Assembly: GCF_029054785.1 (NCBI RefSeq)
Contig: NZ_JAIDEN010000186.1
Coordinates: forward strand, 1-6,287
Source of the DNA: Duncaniella sp.
GTDB lineage: Bacteria; Bacteroidota; Bacteroidia; Bacteroidales; Muribaculaceae
DNA: 6,287 nt
Direction of reading: 5' to 3'
Shown here: positions 1 through 6,287 of the stretch, piece after piece
Layout of the letters: each line of letters begins with the position of its first letter
How positions within the stretch are numbered: the stretch's first letter is position 1
Made by a program: the position numbers and the translations under genes
The notes under the pieces: model-generated
Database searches by the model: none
Told to the model about the DNA's origin: nothing
The model's input: only the letters and a program-made list of their open reading frames with translations

Positions 1-365
1 ATAGCCCAGTCGACTTGCCGACTGAATGCAGCCTGCTGCTGCTTGCGGAAAGTCTGGTCCCAATAGAGATCAATACCGATCTCCCCTATTGCTATATATT
101 TTGCAGGATCGGCAGTCAACTCTGCTTCTATTTCAGCGAGATCCGATTCCCAATTTTCATTGATTTCAGTCGGATGAAGCCCCATCGCCATAAAAATGTG
201 GCCAGGGAAACTGTCTCGCAGACGATTCATCGGACCGATTGTCCCCAGATAAACATTCGGGAATATCAGCTTTTTGACATCCGCGGCAATAGCCCTTTCG
301 ACGGCTGCTTCAGGAGTCGGGGAAAACTCATCAAGATATAGATGGGTATGGGTATCGATCAACAT
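1..365 (-). CDS. tatD: TatD-family metal-dependent hydrolase (DNase), N-terminal part, cut by the window edge
   Basis: Reading the minus strand from ATG at 365 gives an open frame of 121 codons that runs off the window, so roughly the last half is missing (family members are usually about 210-265 residues). The start MLIDTHTHL carries the metal-binding HxH pair (H6, H8) of the TatD TIM-barrel amidohydrolase fold. GLHPTE follows at 62-67 and IGEIGIDLYWD at 93-103, where E95 is the conserved metal ligand. The QQQAAFSRQ helix at 109-117 is also typical. TatD enzymes are Mg-dependent 3'-5' exonucleases or DNases linked to DNA repair and RNA quality control; the exact substrate cannot be read from this fragment. 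The ATG lies only 5 bp after the stop of the isoprenyl synthase gene, so the two are very probably co-transcribed. The family is clear; whether it is the tatD or ycfH/yjjV type is not. Confidence 0.93.
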   Translation of the reverse strand, partial: MLIDTHTHLYLDEFSPTPEAAVERAIAADVKKLIFPNVYLGTIGPMNRLRDSFPGHIFMAMGLHPTEINENWESDLAEIEAELTADPAKYIAIGEIGIDLYWDQTFRKQQQAAFSRQVDWA

Positions 366-370
366 GGACC

Positions 371-1333
371 TTATTTGTTTCGTGTTGCCGATTTGAGAGC
401 CAGATCAATGAAGAATGACCGAGCCTCCGGCTGAATGACAAGCTGATCAAGACAGGAAATTGCAGTGTCAATGTATGCACGGATAAGCTCATGAATCCGG
501 TCCGGTAATCCGAGCCGGTCATACACTGCACGTACTCTGGCTATTTTTTCTTCAGGAGCCACTGAACTGCCGATGAGGCCACTGACTTCGCCGGTCTCGT
601 CTTCCTTCATAGCCATGATCAGCAACCATGTCTTTTTATCGTTCAGAATGTCTCCTCCGATAGCCTTGCCAAATGTTTCAGGATTTCCGTATGTGTCAAG
701 ATAATCATCCTGAAGCTGGAATGCAAGACCAAGATTGACTCCGTAATTGAAGAACTGGAGCTGGGTCTCGAAAGGAGCATCGGCCATCAAAGCACCCATA
801 CCACAGGCACATCCAAGCAACACCGAAGTCTTCAGGCGGATCATTTCCATGTATTCCTCTACGCTGACATCAAGGCGAGACTCAAAATCCATGTCGAGCT
901 GCTGCCCCTCATAGATATTCATGGCAGTCCCGTTGAACAGATCTAAGGCTGAAGCAAGATGATCGCCGACCTTGATCGCCAAAAGCATAGTCGAGGTTGT
1001 GAGCATCGCATCGCCTGACAGAATCGCGGTCTCTTCGTTCCACTTTTTATGAACTGTCGGACGACCTCGTCTGACATCCGCATTGTCCATCACATCATCA
1101 TGCAAAAGAGTGAAATTGTGAAACATTTCAATCGCTATGGCCTGATGGATAGCAGACATAGGATCTTTCCCCATTGCCTCACAGGCTGCCAAAGCCAATA
1201 CCGGACGCAGACGCTTGCCTCCACAATCCAATGTGTATCGGATAGGATCGTAAAGACCGGCAGGGCGCTCAGGCAGTTTCAGATTTTCAATCGCCTTATT
1301 GACGAGTGACAGATATTCGTTGAATTCCTTCAT
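371..1333 (-). CDS. Short-chain trans-isoprenyl diphosphate synthase (polyprenyl synthetase family)
   Basis: A complete 320-residue protein, normal length for the family. It condenses isopentenyl diphosphate with allylic diphosphates in the cytoplasm to make C15-C20 or longer prenyl diphosphates, which feed undecaprenyl and quinone synthesis. The family motifs are in order: GGKRLRP at 38-44 (IPP binding), the first aspartate-rich motif DDVMD at 79-83 followed by RRGRPTVH (88-95), EGQQLDM at 142-148, KTS at 168-170, and the second aspartate-rich motif QLQDDYLD (206-213) followed by GGDILNDKKT (226-235). The first motif has no two-residue insertion, and the fifth residue before it is phenylalanine (F74). 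In characterised enzymes an aromatic residue there limits chain length, so a farnesyl or geranylgeranyl diphosphate synthase (ispA-like) is more likely than a long-chain ispB-like enzyme; that is inference. The ATG is 17 bp after the rnr stop and tatD follows after 5 bp, indicating one transcript. No Shine-Dalgarno sequence is evident. Confidence 0.95.
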   Translation of the reverse strand: MKEFNEYLSLVNKAIENLKLPERPAGLYDPIRYTLDCGGKRLRPVLALAACEAMGKDPMSAIHQAIAIEMFHNFTLLHDDVMDNADVRRGRPTVHKKWNEETAILSGDAMLTTSTMLLAIKVGDHLASALDLFNGTAMNIYEGQQLDMDFESRLDVSVEEYMEMIRLKTSVLLGCACGMGALMADAPFETQLQFFNYGVNLGLAFQLQDDYLDTYGNPETFGKAIGGDILNDKKTWLLIMAMKEDETGEVSGLIGSSVAPEEKIARVRAVYDRLGLPDRIHELIRAYIDTAISCLDQLVIQPEARSFFIDLALKSATRNK

Positions 1334-1350
1334 TTCAGAGTCATTTAAGT

Positions 1351-3597
1351 CTATTTGCGACGACGTTTTTTCTTTCCATGATGTGTCAGGGCTTCAGCAA
1401 CTGAAACCTTTGAACCCAGGTCGTCTTCCTTGTTATCCTTTCGTAAGGCATTGCCATTATCGTCAAGCAGTACAAAATCAAGTTGCTTTTTCTCCAGATC
1501 GGCGCGAGCCACCTTGATGTCTACATTGTCGCCAAGACGATAGCGGTGGTTGTGGCGACGTCCGACAAGGCAATGATTCTTTTCGTCAAAGTCATAATAG
1601 TCATCCGCAAGATCGCGCATCGGCACCAGACCTTCACATAGATTGTCATTAAGTTCGACATAGAGGCCCCATTCCGTAACACCGGAAATGATGCCTGAGA
1701 ACTTGTCGCCGATGTGCTCCTGCATATACTCGACCTGCTTGTACTTTATTGACGAACGTTCAGCAGTGGCAGCCAACTGTTCCATTTCGCTGGAATGTTT
1801 GCACTGATCTTCAAGTTTCTGAAGATTGACACTCCGTCCTCCTGCAAGATAACGGTCAAGAAGACGATGGACCATCATGTCGGGATAACGGCGGATCGGA
1901 GATGTGAAATGGGTGTAATATTCAAATCCGAGACCATAGTGACCGATATTGTCTGTCGTGTAGATTGCTTTTGCCATCGAACGGATTGCCAGAGTAGAAA
2001 GATAATTTTCCTCTCCGCGGCCTTTGACCTCGGCCAGCATTCTGTTGATTGAGCGGTTGATTTCCTTGGGTGTGCCTGAAGCCTTTATCTTGTAGCCGAA
2101 TGTTCTTGCAATAGCGGCCAGATCGGCCAGACGCGACGTATCGGGCACATCGTGAACACGATAGACAAAAGCTTTGGCCTTTTTCTTGCCTTCCGGCTTC
2201 CCGACAAAAGTAGCAACCGTGCGGTTGGCCAGCAACATGAATTCCTCGATGAGCTTGTTGGCGTCCTTCGAGACTTTGAAGAAAACCCCTAAAGGCTTGC
2301 CGGTTTCGTCAATATGGAATTTGACCTCGGCACGATCAAACTCGACAGAACCATTCTCATACCGCTGGCGGCGCAGAATTTTTGCCAGCTCGTCGAGCTT
2401 CTGAATTGCTTCTACGCAATCTCCGAGACCAGTCTCAATAACGCTCTGAGCTTCTTCATAAGAAAAGCGGCGGTCCGATCTGATCACTGTTCGGGCAATC
2501 TTCGAGCACAACACCTTTCCCTCATCATCCATGTGAAAAATCACGGAGAAAGCCAGTTTCTCTTCATTGGGACGCAAGGAACAGATTCCGTTACACAGAT
2601 GTTCGGGAAGCATCGGCACCACCCTATCCACCAGATAGACCGAAGTCGCTCTTTTCTGAGCCTCGCGGTCAATAATGGTGTCAGGATGGACATAGTGTGT
2701 CACATCGGCAATATGGACACCGATTTCGTAGTGCCCGTTTGAAAGACGGCGGAATGAAAGCGCATCATCGAAGTCCTTCGCATCAGCCGGGTCAATGGTG
2801 AATGTGAGCACATCACGCATGTCGATACGCTGGGCAATCACCTCTTCGGTTATGCCCGCCCCTATCTTGTCAGCGGCTTTTTCCACCGCAGCCGGGTATT
2901 TATATGGCAGTCCGAACTCGGCAAGAATCGCATGGATCTCAGTGTTGTTCTCCCCGGCTTTGCCAAGGATGTCAATCACCTCTCCGCTGGGGTTCTTGAA
3001 GTCATCTTTCCACTCTGTGATCTGCACCACGGCCTTGTCTCCGGTCTTGCCCCCCTTGAGCTTTGCTTTCGGGATGAAGATATCCGTAGCCAGGAACTTT
3101 GAATCCGTCAGCAGGTAGCCGAAATGTTTGTCAACCTTGAGTGTTCCGATGAATGTCTGCTCTTTCTTTTCAATGATCTCTATGACCTCAGCCTCAGGCT
3201 CGGCACCTCTACGATGTGCGGCGATATTGACTTTGACGCGGTCGCCGTTCAGAGCGTGCATCGAATTTCTCTCCGCAACGAAGATTGTTTCACCGTCCGA
3301 ATCGGTAATTACGGAATTTTTGCCGTTGCTGCGGCGGACAAATACACCTGTCGCCTCATTGCCTCGCTGTGGAGATTTGTATTTACCGGGCGAAACCTCG
3401 ATGATTTCGCCGTTGAATGCCATTTCCACAAGCTGAAGTGCGATGTTGCGCTGCTGAACAGCTGTTTTCGCACCTATCGCATGAGCGACCTGCTTATAAT
3501 TATATGTGTTGTTCTTTTGCTGCATGACAAATTCCATCACCTTCTTCGCGAGGGCGATAGCATTCTTTGAACCGGCAGCCTTTGCTGATTGAGCCAT
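1351..3597 (-). CDS. rnr: Ribonuclease R (RNB-family 3'-5' exoribonuclease)
   Basis: A complete 748-residue protein (E. coli RNase R has 813). RNase R degrades RNA processively from the 3' end, including structured RNA, in mRNA and rRNA turnover. The layout is typical: a basic, alanine-rich N-terminus and winged-helix domain (about 15-75), two cold-shock/OB domains (about 84-145 and 149-212), the catalytic RNB domain (about 257-583), an S1 RNA-binding domain (about 629-712) and a lysine/arginine-rich tail ending GKKKRRRK. The catalytic motif TIDPADAKDFDDAL (267-280) holds the metal-binding aspartates D269, D275, D277 and D278, matching E. coli D272, D278, D280 and D281. HFTSPIRRYPD (563-573) supplies the conserved RNB arginines. 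The S1 domain and basic tail argue for RNase R rather than RNase II. The ATG at 3597 keeps the basic N-terminal extension; M21 is a less likely alternative. It lies 68 bp after gyrB with no clear terminator or promoter between, so readthrough from gyrB is plausible. Confidence 0.97.
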   Translation of the reverse strand: MAQSAKAAGSKNAIALAKKVMEFVMQQKNNTYNYKQVAHAIGAKTAVQQRNIALQLVEMAFNGEIIEVSPGKYKSPQRGNEATGVFVRRSNGKNSVITDSDGETIFVAERNSMHALNGDRVKVNIAAHRRGAEPEAEVIEIIEKKEQTFIGTLKVDKHFGYLLTDSKFLATDIFIPKAKLKGGKTGDKAVVQITEWKDDFKNPSGEVIDILGKAGENNTEIHAILAEFGLPYKYPAAVEKAADKIGAGITEEVIAQRIDMRDVLTFTIDPADAKDFDDALSFRRLSNGHYEIGVHIADVTHYVHPDTIIDREAQKRATSVYLVDRVVPMLPEHLCNGICSLRPNEEKLAFSVIFHMDDEGKVLCSKIARTVIRSDRRFSYEEAQSVIETGLGDCVEAIQKLDELAKILRRQRYENGSVEFDRAEVKFHIDETGKPLGVFFKVSKDANKLIEEFMLLANRTVATFVGKPEGKKKAKAFVYRVHDVPDTSRLADLAAIARTFGYKIKASGTPKEINRSINRMLAEVKGRGEENYLSTLAIRSMAKAIYTTDNIGHYGLGFEYYTHFTSPIRRYPDMMVHRLLDRYLAGGRSVNLQKLEDQCKHSSEMEQLAATAERSSIKYKQVEYMQEHIGDKFSGIISGVTEWGLYVELNDNLCEGLVPMRDLADDYYDFDEKNHCLVGRRHNHRYRLGDNVDIKVARADLEKKQLDFVLLDDNGNALRKDNKEDDLGSKVSVAEALTHHGKKKRRRK

Positions 3598-3665
3598 AGT
3601 AGTTGAAAATTAAGAGGTATGTAGATAATTAGAATTGATATTTATCAGAAGATATCAGAGCGTCA

Positions 3666-5609
3666 TCAGGCGTCAATATTGGCATAATTGGCGTTTGACT
3701 CGATGAAATCACGACGGGGACCGACATCTTCACCCATAAGCATCGAGAAGATTCGGTCCGCCTCTACGGCGTCGCTTATGGTCACCTGTTTCAACAGGCG
3801 CTGTTCGGGATCCATCGTGGTGTCACGGAGCTCTTCCGCGCTCATCTCTCCTAATCCTTTATAACGCTGAACTTTGGTTTTTTCTCCATTGACAGCGATA
3901 AATTGTCGAACCTGGGCATCCGTCCAGCAGTATTCTTCGGCTTTTCCGCGAGTACATTTGTACAACGGAGGAGTTGCCAGGTACAGATAGCCCTGCTCAA
4001 TGATCGGACGCATACGGCGGAAGAAAAATGTCATCAGCAAAGTGGCGATGTGGCTTCCGTCGACATCGGCATCGGTCATGATGATGATCTTATGGTAGGC
4101 AAGGCGTGAGATGTTTATGGCCATCGGATCTTCCTCAGTGCCGATTGTCACGCGCATTGCACGGTAAAGGCTGGTGATTTCCTGATTGTCAAGAATCTTG
4201 TGATCCATAGCTTTCTCAACATTCAGGATCTTACCTCTCAGCGGCAGAATAGCCTGGAATGTACGGTTTCGGCCCTGCTTGGCTGTACCGCCGGCCGAAT
4301 CACCTTCGACGAGGAACAACTCGCAGTCCTCGGCATGACGTGAAGAGCAATCGGCAAGTTTGCCTGGAAGGCCGCCGCCGGAAAGCGGTGACTTGCGCTG
4401 AATTTTCTGACGCGCGTTCAACGCCGCGTGACGGGCTTGTGCGGCAAGCACGATCTTGTCGACAATAACCCTTGCCTGACGGGGGTGCTCTTCAAGATAG
4501 TAGCGCAGAGCTTCGCTGACAGCAGCGGATACGGCGCCCTGCACTTCGCTGTTGCCGAGCTTTGTTTTGGTCTGGCCTTCAAACTGAGGCTCCATCACCT
4601 TGACAGAGATAACCGCTGTCAGGCCTTCGCGGAAGTCATCGCCGGAAACTTCGACTTTCACCTTCTCAAGGAGTTTGTTGTCTTCGGCATATTTCTTAAG
4701 AGTCGTTGTCAGACCACGGCGGAATCCGGTCGAGTGAGTACCGCCTTCTATCGTGTGAATATTGTTGACGAAAGAGTAGACATTCTCATTGAAAGTCGTA
4801 TTATATGTGAGGGCGACTTCAACGGGGATGCCCTGACGCTCGGTATTGATGTGAATCACATCATTGATCAGTGATTCTTTGTTGGAATCAAGATACTGAA
4901 CAAATTCACGAAGACCATTACGCGAATAGAACACTTCCTGGCGAGGATTGCCCTCCGCATCAGTCTTGCGCATATCGGTCAGCGTAAGCGTGATGCCGGC
5001 ATTAAGGAATGCGAGGTCGCGAAGACGGTTGGCCAATGTGTCATAGTCATATTCCGACACGGTGAATATAGATGTATCAGGACGGAATGTCACTGAAGTT
5101 CCGGTTGTATCAGTGTCTCCGATAACAGTGAGCTCACAAGTAGGTTTGCCATAAGCATATTCCTGCATGAAGATCTTGCCTTCACGTCTGACCTCAGCTC
5201 TGAGGTACGAAGAAAGCGCGTTTACACAGGAAACGCCTACACCATGCAGACCGCCGGAGACCTTGTATGAGCCTTTGTCGAACTTACCGCCGGCATGGAG
5301 CACTGTCAAGACCACCTCCAGCGCGCTTTTGTGTTCCTTCTCGTGCATGTCGACCGGTATACCGCGTCCATTATCGACGACAGTGATAGAGTTGTCGGTA
5401 TTTATAGTGACCTCAATGTGACTTGCATATCCTGCGAGAGCCTCGTCAATGGAGTTGTCGACCACCTCATATACCAGATGATGCAAACCCTTGAAGCTGA
5501 TATCTCCGATATACATGGCCGGACGCTTTCTTACTGCCTCCAGACCCTCAAGCACCTGAATATTACTTGCGCTATAAACTTCTGATTCGTGTTCTTTGTC
5601 TTCTGACAT
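3666..5609 (-). CDS. gyrB: DNA gyrase subunit B
   Basis: A complete 647-residue GyrB, the ATPase subunit that with GyrA introduces negative supercoils. The GHKL ATPase domain (about 40-185) shows the Mg-binding EVVDN with E48 and N52, D79 in VVDNGRGIP, the ATP-lid GGLHGVG (119-125) and R142 in RREGK, equivalent to the coumarin-contacting R136 of E. coli. The transducer domain (about 236-407) carries the QTK loop (346-348). The TOPRIM domain has EGDSAGG (E435-G441) and TDADVDG with D513, D515 and D517 for the cleavage metal ions. QRYKGLGEM (581-589) and PRRDFIE (631-637) close the C-terminus; the latter favours GyrB over ParE. The protein lacks the roughly 170-residue insertion of E. coli GyrB (804 residues), as in most bacteria. 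The quinolone-associated positions match E. coli D426 (here D437) and K447 (here R458, a common residue). The next in-frame methionine, M32, would remove the N-terminal arm, so 5609 is the start. A Bacteroides-type promoter lies about 45-75 bp upstream. Confidence 0.98.
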   Translation of the reverse strand: MSEDKEHESEVYSASNIQVLEGLEAVRKRPAMYIGDISFKGLHHLVYEVVDNSIDEALAGYASHIEVTINTDNSITVVDNGRGIPVDMHEKEHKSALEVVLTVLHAGGKFDKGSYKVSGGLHGVGVSCVNALSSYLRAEVRREGKIFMQEYAYGKPTCELTVIGDTDTTGTSVTFRPDTSIFTVSEYDYDTLANRLRDLAFLNAGITLTLTDMRKTDAEGNPRQEVFYSRNGLREFVQYLDSNKESLINDVIHINTERQGIPVEVALTYNTTFNENVYSFVNNIHTIEGGTHSTGFRRGLTTTLKKYAEDNKLLEKVKVEVSGDDFREGLTAVISVKVMEPQFEGQTKTKLGNSEVQGAVSAAVSEALRYYLEEHPRQARVIVDKIVLAAQARHAALNARQKIQRKSPLSGGGLPGKLADCSSRHAEDCELFLVEGDSAGGTAKQGRNRTFQAILPLRGKILNVEKAMDHKILDNQEITSLYRAMRVTIGTEEDPMAINISRLAYHKIIIMTDADVDGSHIATLLMTFFFRRMRPIIEQGYLYLATPPLYKCTRGKAEEYCWTDAQVRQFIAVNGEKTKVQRYKGLGEMSAEELRDTTMDPEQRLLKQVTISDAVEADRIFSMLMGEDVGPRRDFIESNANYANIDA

Positions 5610-5652
5610 GATTATATTTTCTATATATTGTTTCCGTTATTATTTTACCACA

Positions 5653-5684
5653 CAAAATTACTAAAAAAAACGCACCGCGACAAA
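5653..5684 (-). promoter_or_regulatory. Bacteroides-type promoter for gyrB (-33 TTTG, -7 TAnnTTTG)
   Basis: On the minus strand TTTG (5684 to 5681) is followed after exactly 20 bp by TAATTTTG (5660 to 5653), a full match to the Bacteroidota primary sigma factor consensus with normal spacing. Transcription would begin a few bases further on, near 5646, leaving a leader of roughly 35-40 nt before the gyrB ATG at 5609. The leader is A/T-rich and has no Shine-Dalgarno sequence, as is usual in this phylum. The spacer between the boxes contains a run of eight T (5663-5670). The start site is predicted from sequence only. Confidence 0.75.
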
Positions 5685-5720
5685 TATGATGCAAAGAATT
5701 AGCAAATAATTGCACCATAT
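5684..5720 (-). repeat. Imperfect 11-bp inverted repeat next to the gyrB promoter
   Basis: On the minus strand ATATGGTGCAA (5720 to 5710) is mirrored by TTGCATCATAT (5694 to 5684), separated by 15 bp. All 11 positions pair if one G-U is allowed. The right arm touches the first base of the -33 TTTG element. It could be an operator for gyrB or a weak hairpin ending the cdaA transcript. The stem is A/T-rich and not directly followed by a U-run (the eight-T run begins 13 bases later), so the terminator reading is weak. No function can be assigned from sequence alone. Confidence 0.45.
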
Positions 5721-5751
5721 CACGATGTTGACTCTGAGTAATAGCCCCCTA

Positions 5752-6287
5752 TCAGTCGTTGGTCATTATCTGAGACAGACGGTTTTCCAATTCGGTAGAA
5801 CTCAGGCGTGTTGTCAGTGCCCCCCTGTGAGCCACTGAGATATTTCCGGTTTCCTCGGAGACTACAATCGCAAATGCATCTGTCGCCTGCGATATGCCAA
5901 GCGCCGAACGATGGCGCAGCCCCAAAGCACGTGGCACATTGCGGTCATGGCTTACGGGCAGAATACAACCTGCGCTTCTTATGCGGTCATGATCAATGAT
6001 CATCGCTCCGTCATGCAGCGGTGAGTTTTTGAAAAAGATGTTTTCAATCAGGCGTGAATTTATATCCGCATCAATTATATCTCCGCTTTTCTCATAGGAT
6101 TCGAGTGGCATTTCCTGACGGATTACAATAAGAGCGCCTGTTTTCGTTTTGGCCATATTCATACAGGCATAAACGATAGGCAGCACATATTTGCGGGTAT
6201 CGGCTGAAGACTCACGCTTCTCGTGTCGGAAAAGTTTTTTCAGGAATCGCCATCGTTTGTGGTCTCCAAGCTCAACCAAAAATCGCT
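5752..6287 (-). CDS. cdaA: CdaA-type diadenylate cyclase, C-terminal part, cut by the window edge
   Basis: The frame is open to the window edge and stops with TGA at 5752-5754, giving 178 visible codons of a protein usually about 250-280 residues long. It holds the whole DAC (DisA_N) catalytic domain, which condenses two ATP into the second messenger cyclic di-AMP. Counting from the leucine codon at 6277-6279, the visible motifs are TKTGALIVI (45-53), NSPLHDGAMII (85-95) with the catalytic DGA, and LGLRHRSALG (119-128) with the ATP-binding RHR. SEETGNISVAHRG (141-153) follows. The upstream stretch reads RFLVELGDHKRW, which resembles the linker after the N-terminal membrane helices of CdaA; those helices lie outside the window. 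No DisA-type DNA-binding domain follows the catalytic domain, which fits CdaA (also called DacA) rather than DisA. The TTG at 6279 is an internal leucine codon, not the start. No gene for a CdaR/YbbR-domain regulator follows; gyrB does, from its own promoter. Confidence 0.95.
   Translation of the reverse strand, partial: RFLVELGDHKRWRFLKKLFRHEKRESSADTRKYVLPIVYACMNMAKTKTGALIVIRQEMPLESYEKSGDIIDADINSRLIENIFFKNSPLHDGAMIIDHDRIRSAGCILPVSHDRNVPRALGLRHRSALGISQATDAFAIVVSEETGNISVAHRGALTTRLSSTELENRLSQIMTND

Noticed and set aside
15..341. Plus-strand open frame of 108 codons at the window start
   Set aside because: The minus strand here encodes the TatD N-terminus with its HxH and IGEIGIDLYWD motifs. 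The plus-strand product is cysteine-rich and resembles nothing.
3124..3570. Plus-strand open frame of 148 codons opposite rnr
   Set aside because: It lies wholly antisense to a clearly functional RNase R coding region, has no recognisable domain, and overlaps another plus-strand frame in the same place. It is a by-product of codon use in rnr.
3605..3612. TAATTTTC before rnr as a -7 promoter box
   Set aside because: The final base differs from TAnnTTTG, there is no TTTG or TTG about 20 bp upstream, and the predicted start would fall almost on the ATG.
4428..4874. Plus-strand open frame of 148 codons opposite gyrB
   Set aside because: It is antisense to the conserved transducer region of gyrB, has no recognisable motif and no promoter, and is explained by gyrB codon use.
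5739..5754. Hairpin TGATAG-GGGG-CTATTA over the cdaA stop codon as a terminator
   Set aside because: The stem is only 6 bp, A/T-rich with one G-U pair, and no U-run follows.
6277..6279. TTG as the start of the diadenylate cyclase
   Set aside because: The frame stays open upstream to the window edge and reads arginine-phenylalanine-leucine, continuing the family's linker. The catalytic domain alone would lack the membrane part, so the gene is simply cut by the window.
1..6287. Mobile element, CRISPR, phage or defence system
   Set aside because: Every gene is a recognisable housekeeping gene on one strand with uniform base composition by eye. There are no terminal repeats, transposase, integrase or repeat-spacer arrays.

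Overview
The window looks like core chromosome from a member of the phylum Bacteroidota, most likely order Bacteroidales. Three things suggest this. The protein sequences are of Bacteroidales type. The one clear promoter, upstream of gyrB, has the Bacteroides-type -33 TTTG / -7 TAnnTTTG form. None of the starts has a convincing Shine-Dalgarno sequence. The moderate GC content would suit a gut Bacteroidales such as a Muribaculaceae species, but that finer placement is a guess.

All five genes lie on the minus strand, so transcription runs from high to low coordinates. In that order they are: the C-terminal part of a CdaA-type diadenylate cyclase (5752-6287, cut by the window edge); a 142-bp gap holding the gyrB promoter and an 11-bp inverted repeat; gyrB (3666-5609); a 68-bp gap; rnr, encoding RNase R (1351-3597); a 17-bp gap; a short-chain trans-isoprenyl diphosphate synthase (371-1333); a 5-bp gap; and the N-terminal part of a TatD-family metal-dependent hydrolase (1-365, cut by the window edge).

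The spacing suggests a unit gyrB-rnr-isoprenyl synthase-tatD, read from the promoter near 5653-5684. The last three genes are very tightly packed, and no convincing intrinsic terminator is visible between any of the genes. The products belong to different housekeeping processes: cyclic-di-AMP signalling, DNA supercoiling, RNA decay, isoprenoid precursor synthesis and nucleic acid or tRNA quality control. No shared pathway is evident. I see no RNA gene, mobile element, CRISPR array or attachment site, and no gene-free stretch longer than 142 bp. I found no evidence of a new biological system. The points worth a second look are small: the dyad and T-tract around the gyrB promoter, the chain-length residues of the isoprenyl synthase, and the absence of a cdaR-like gene after the diadenylate cyclase.
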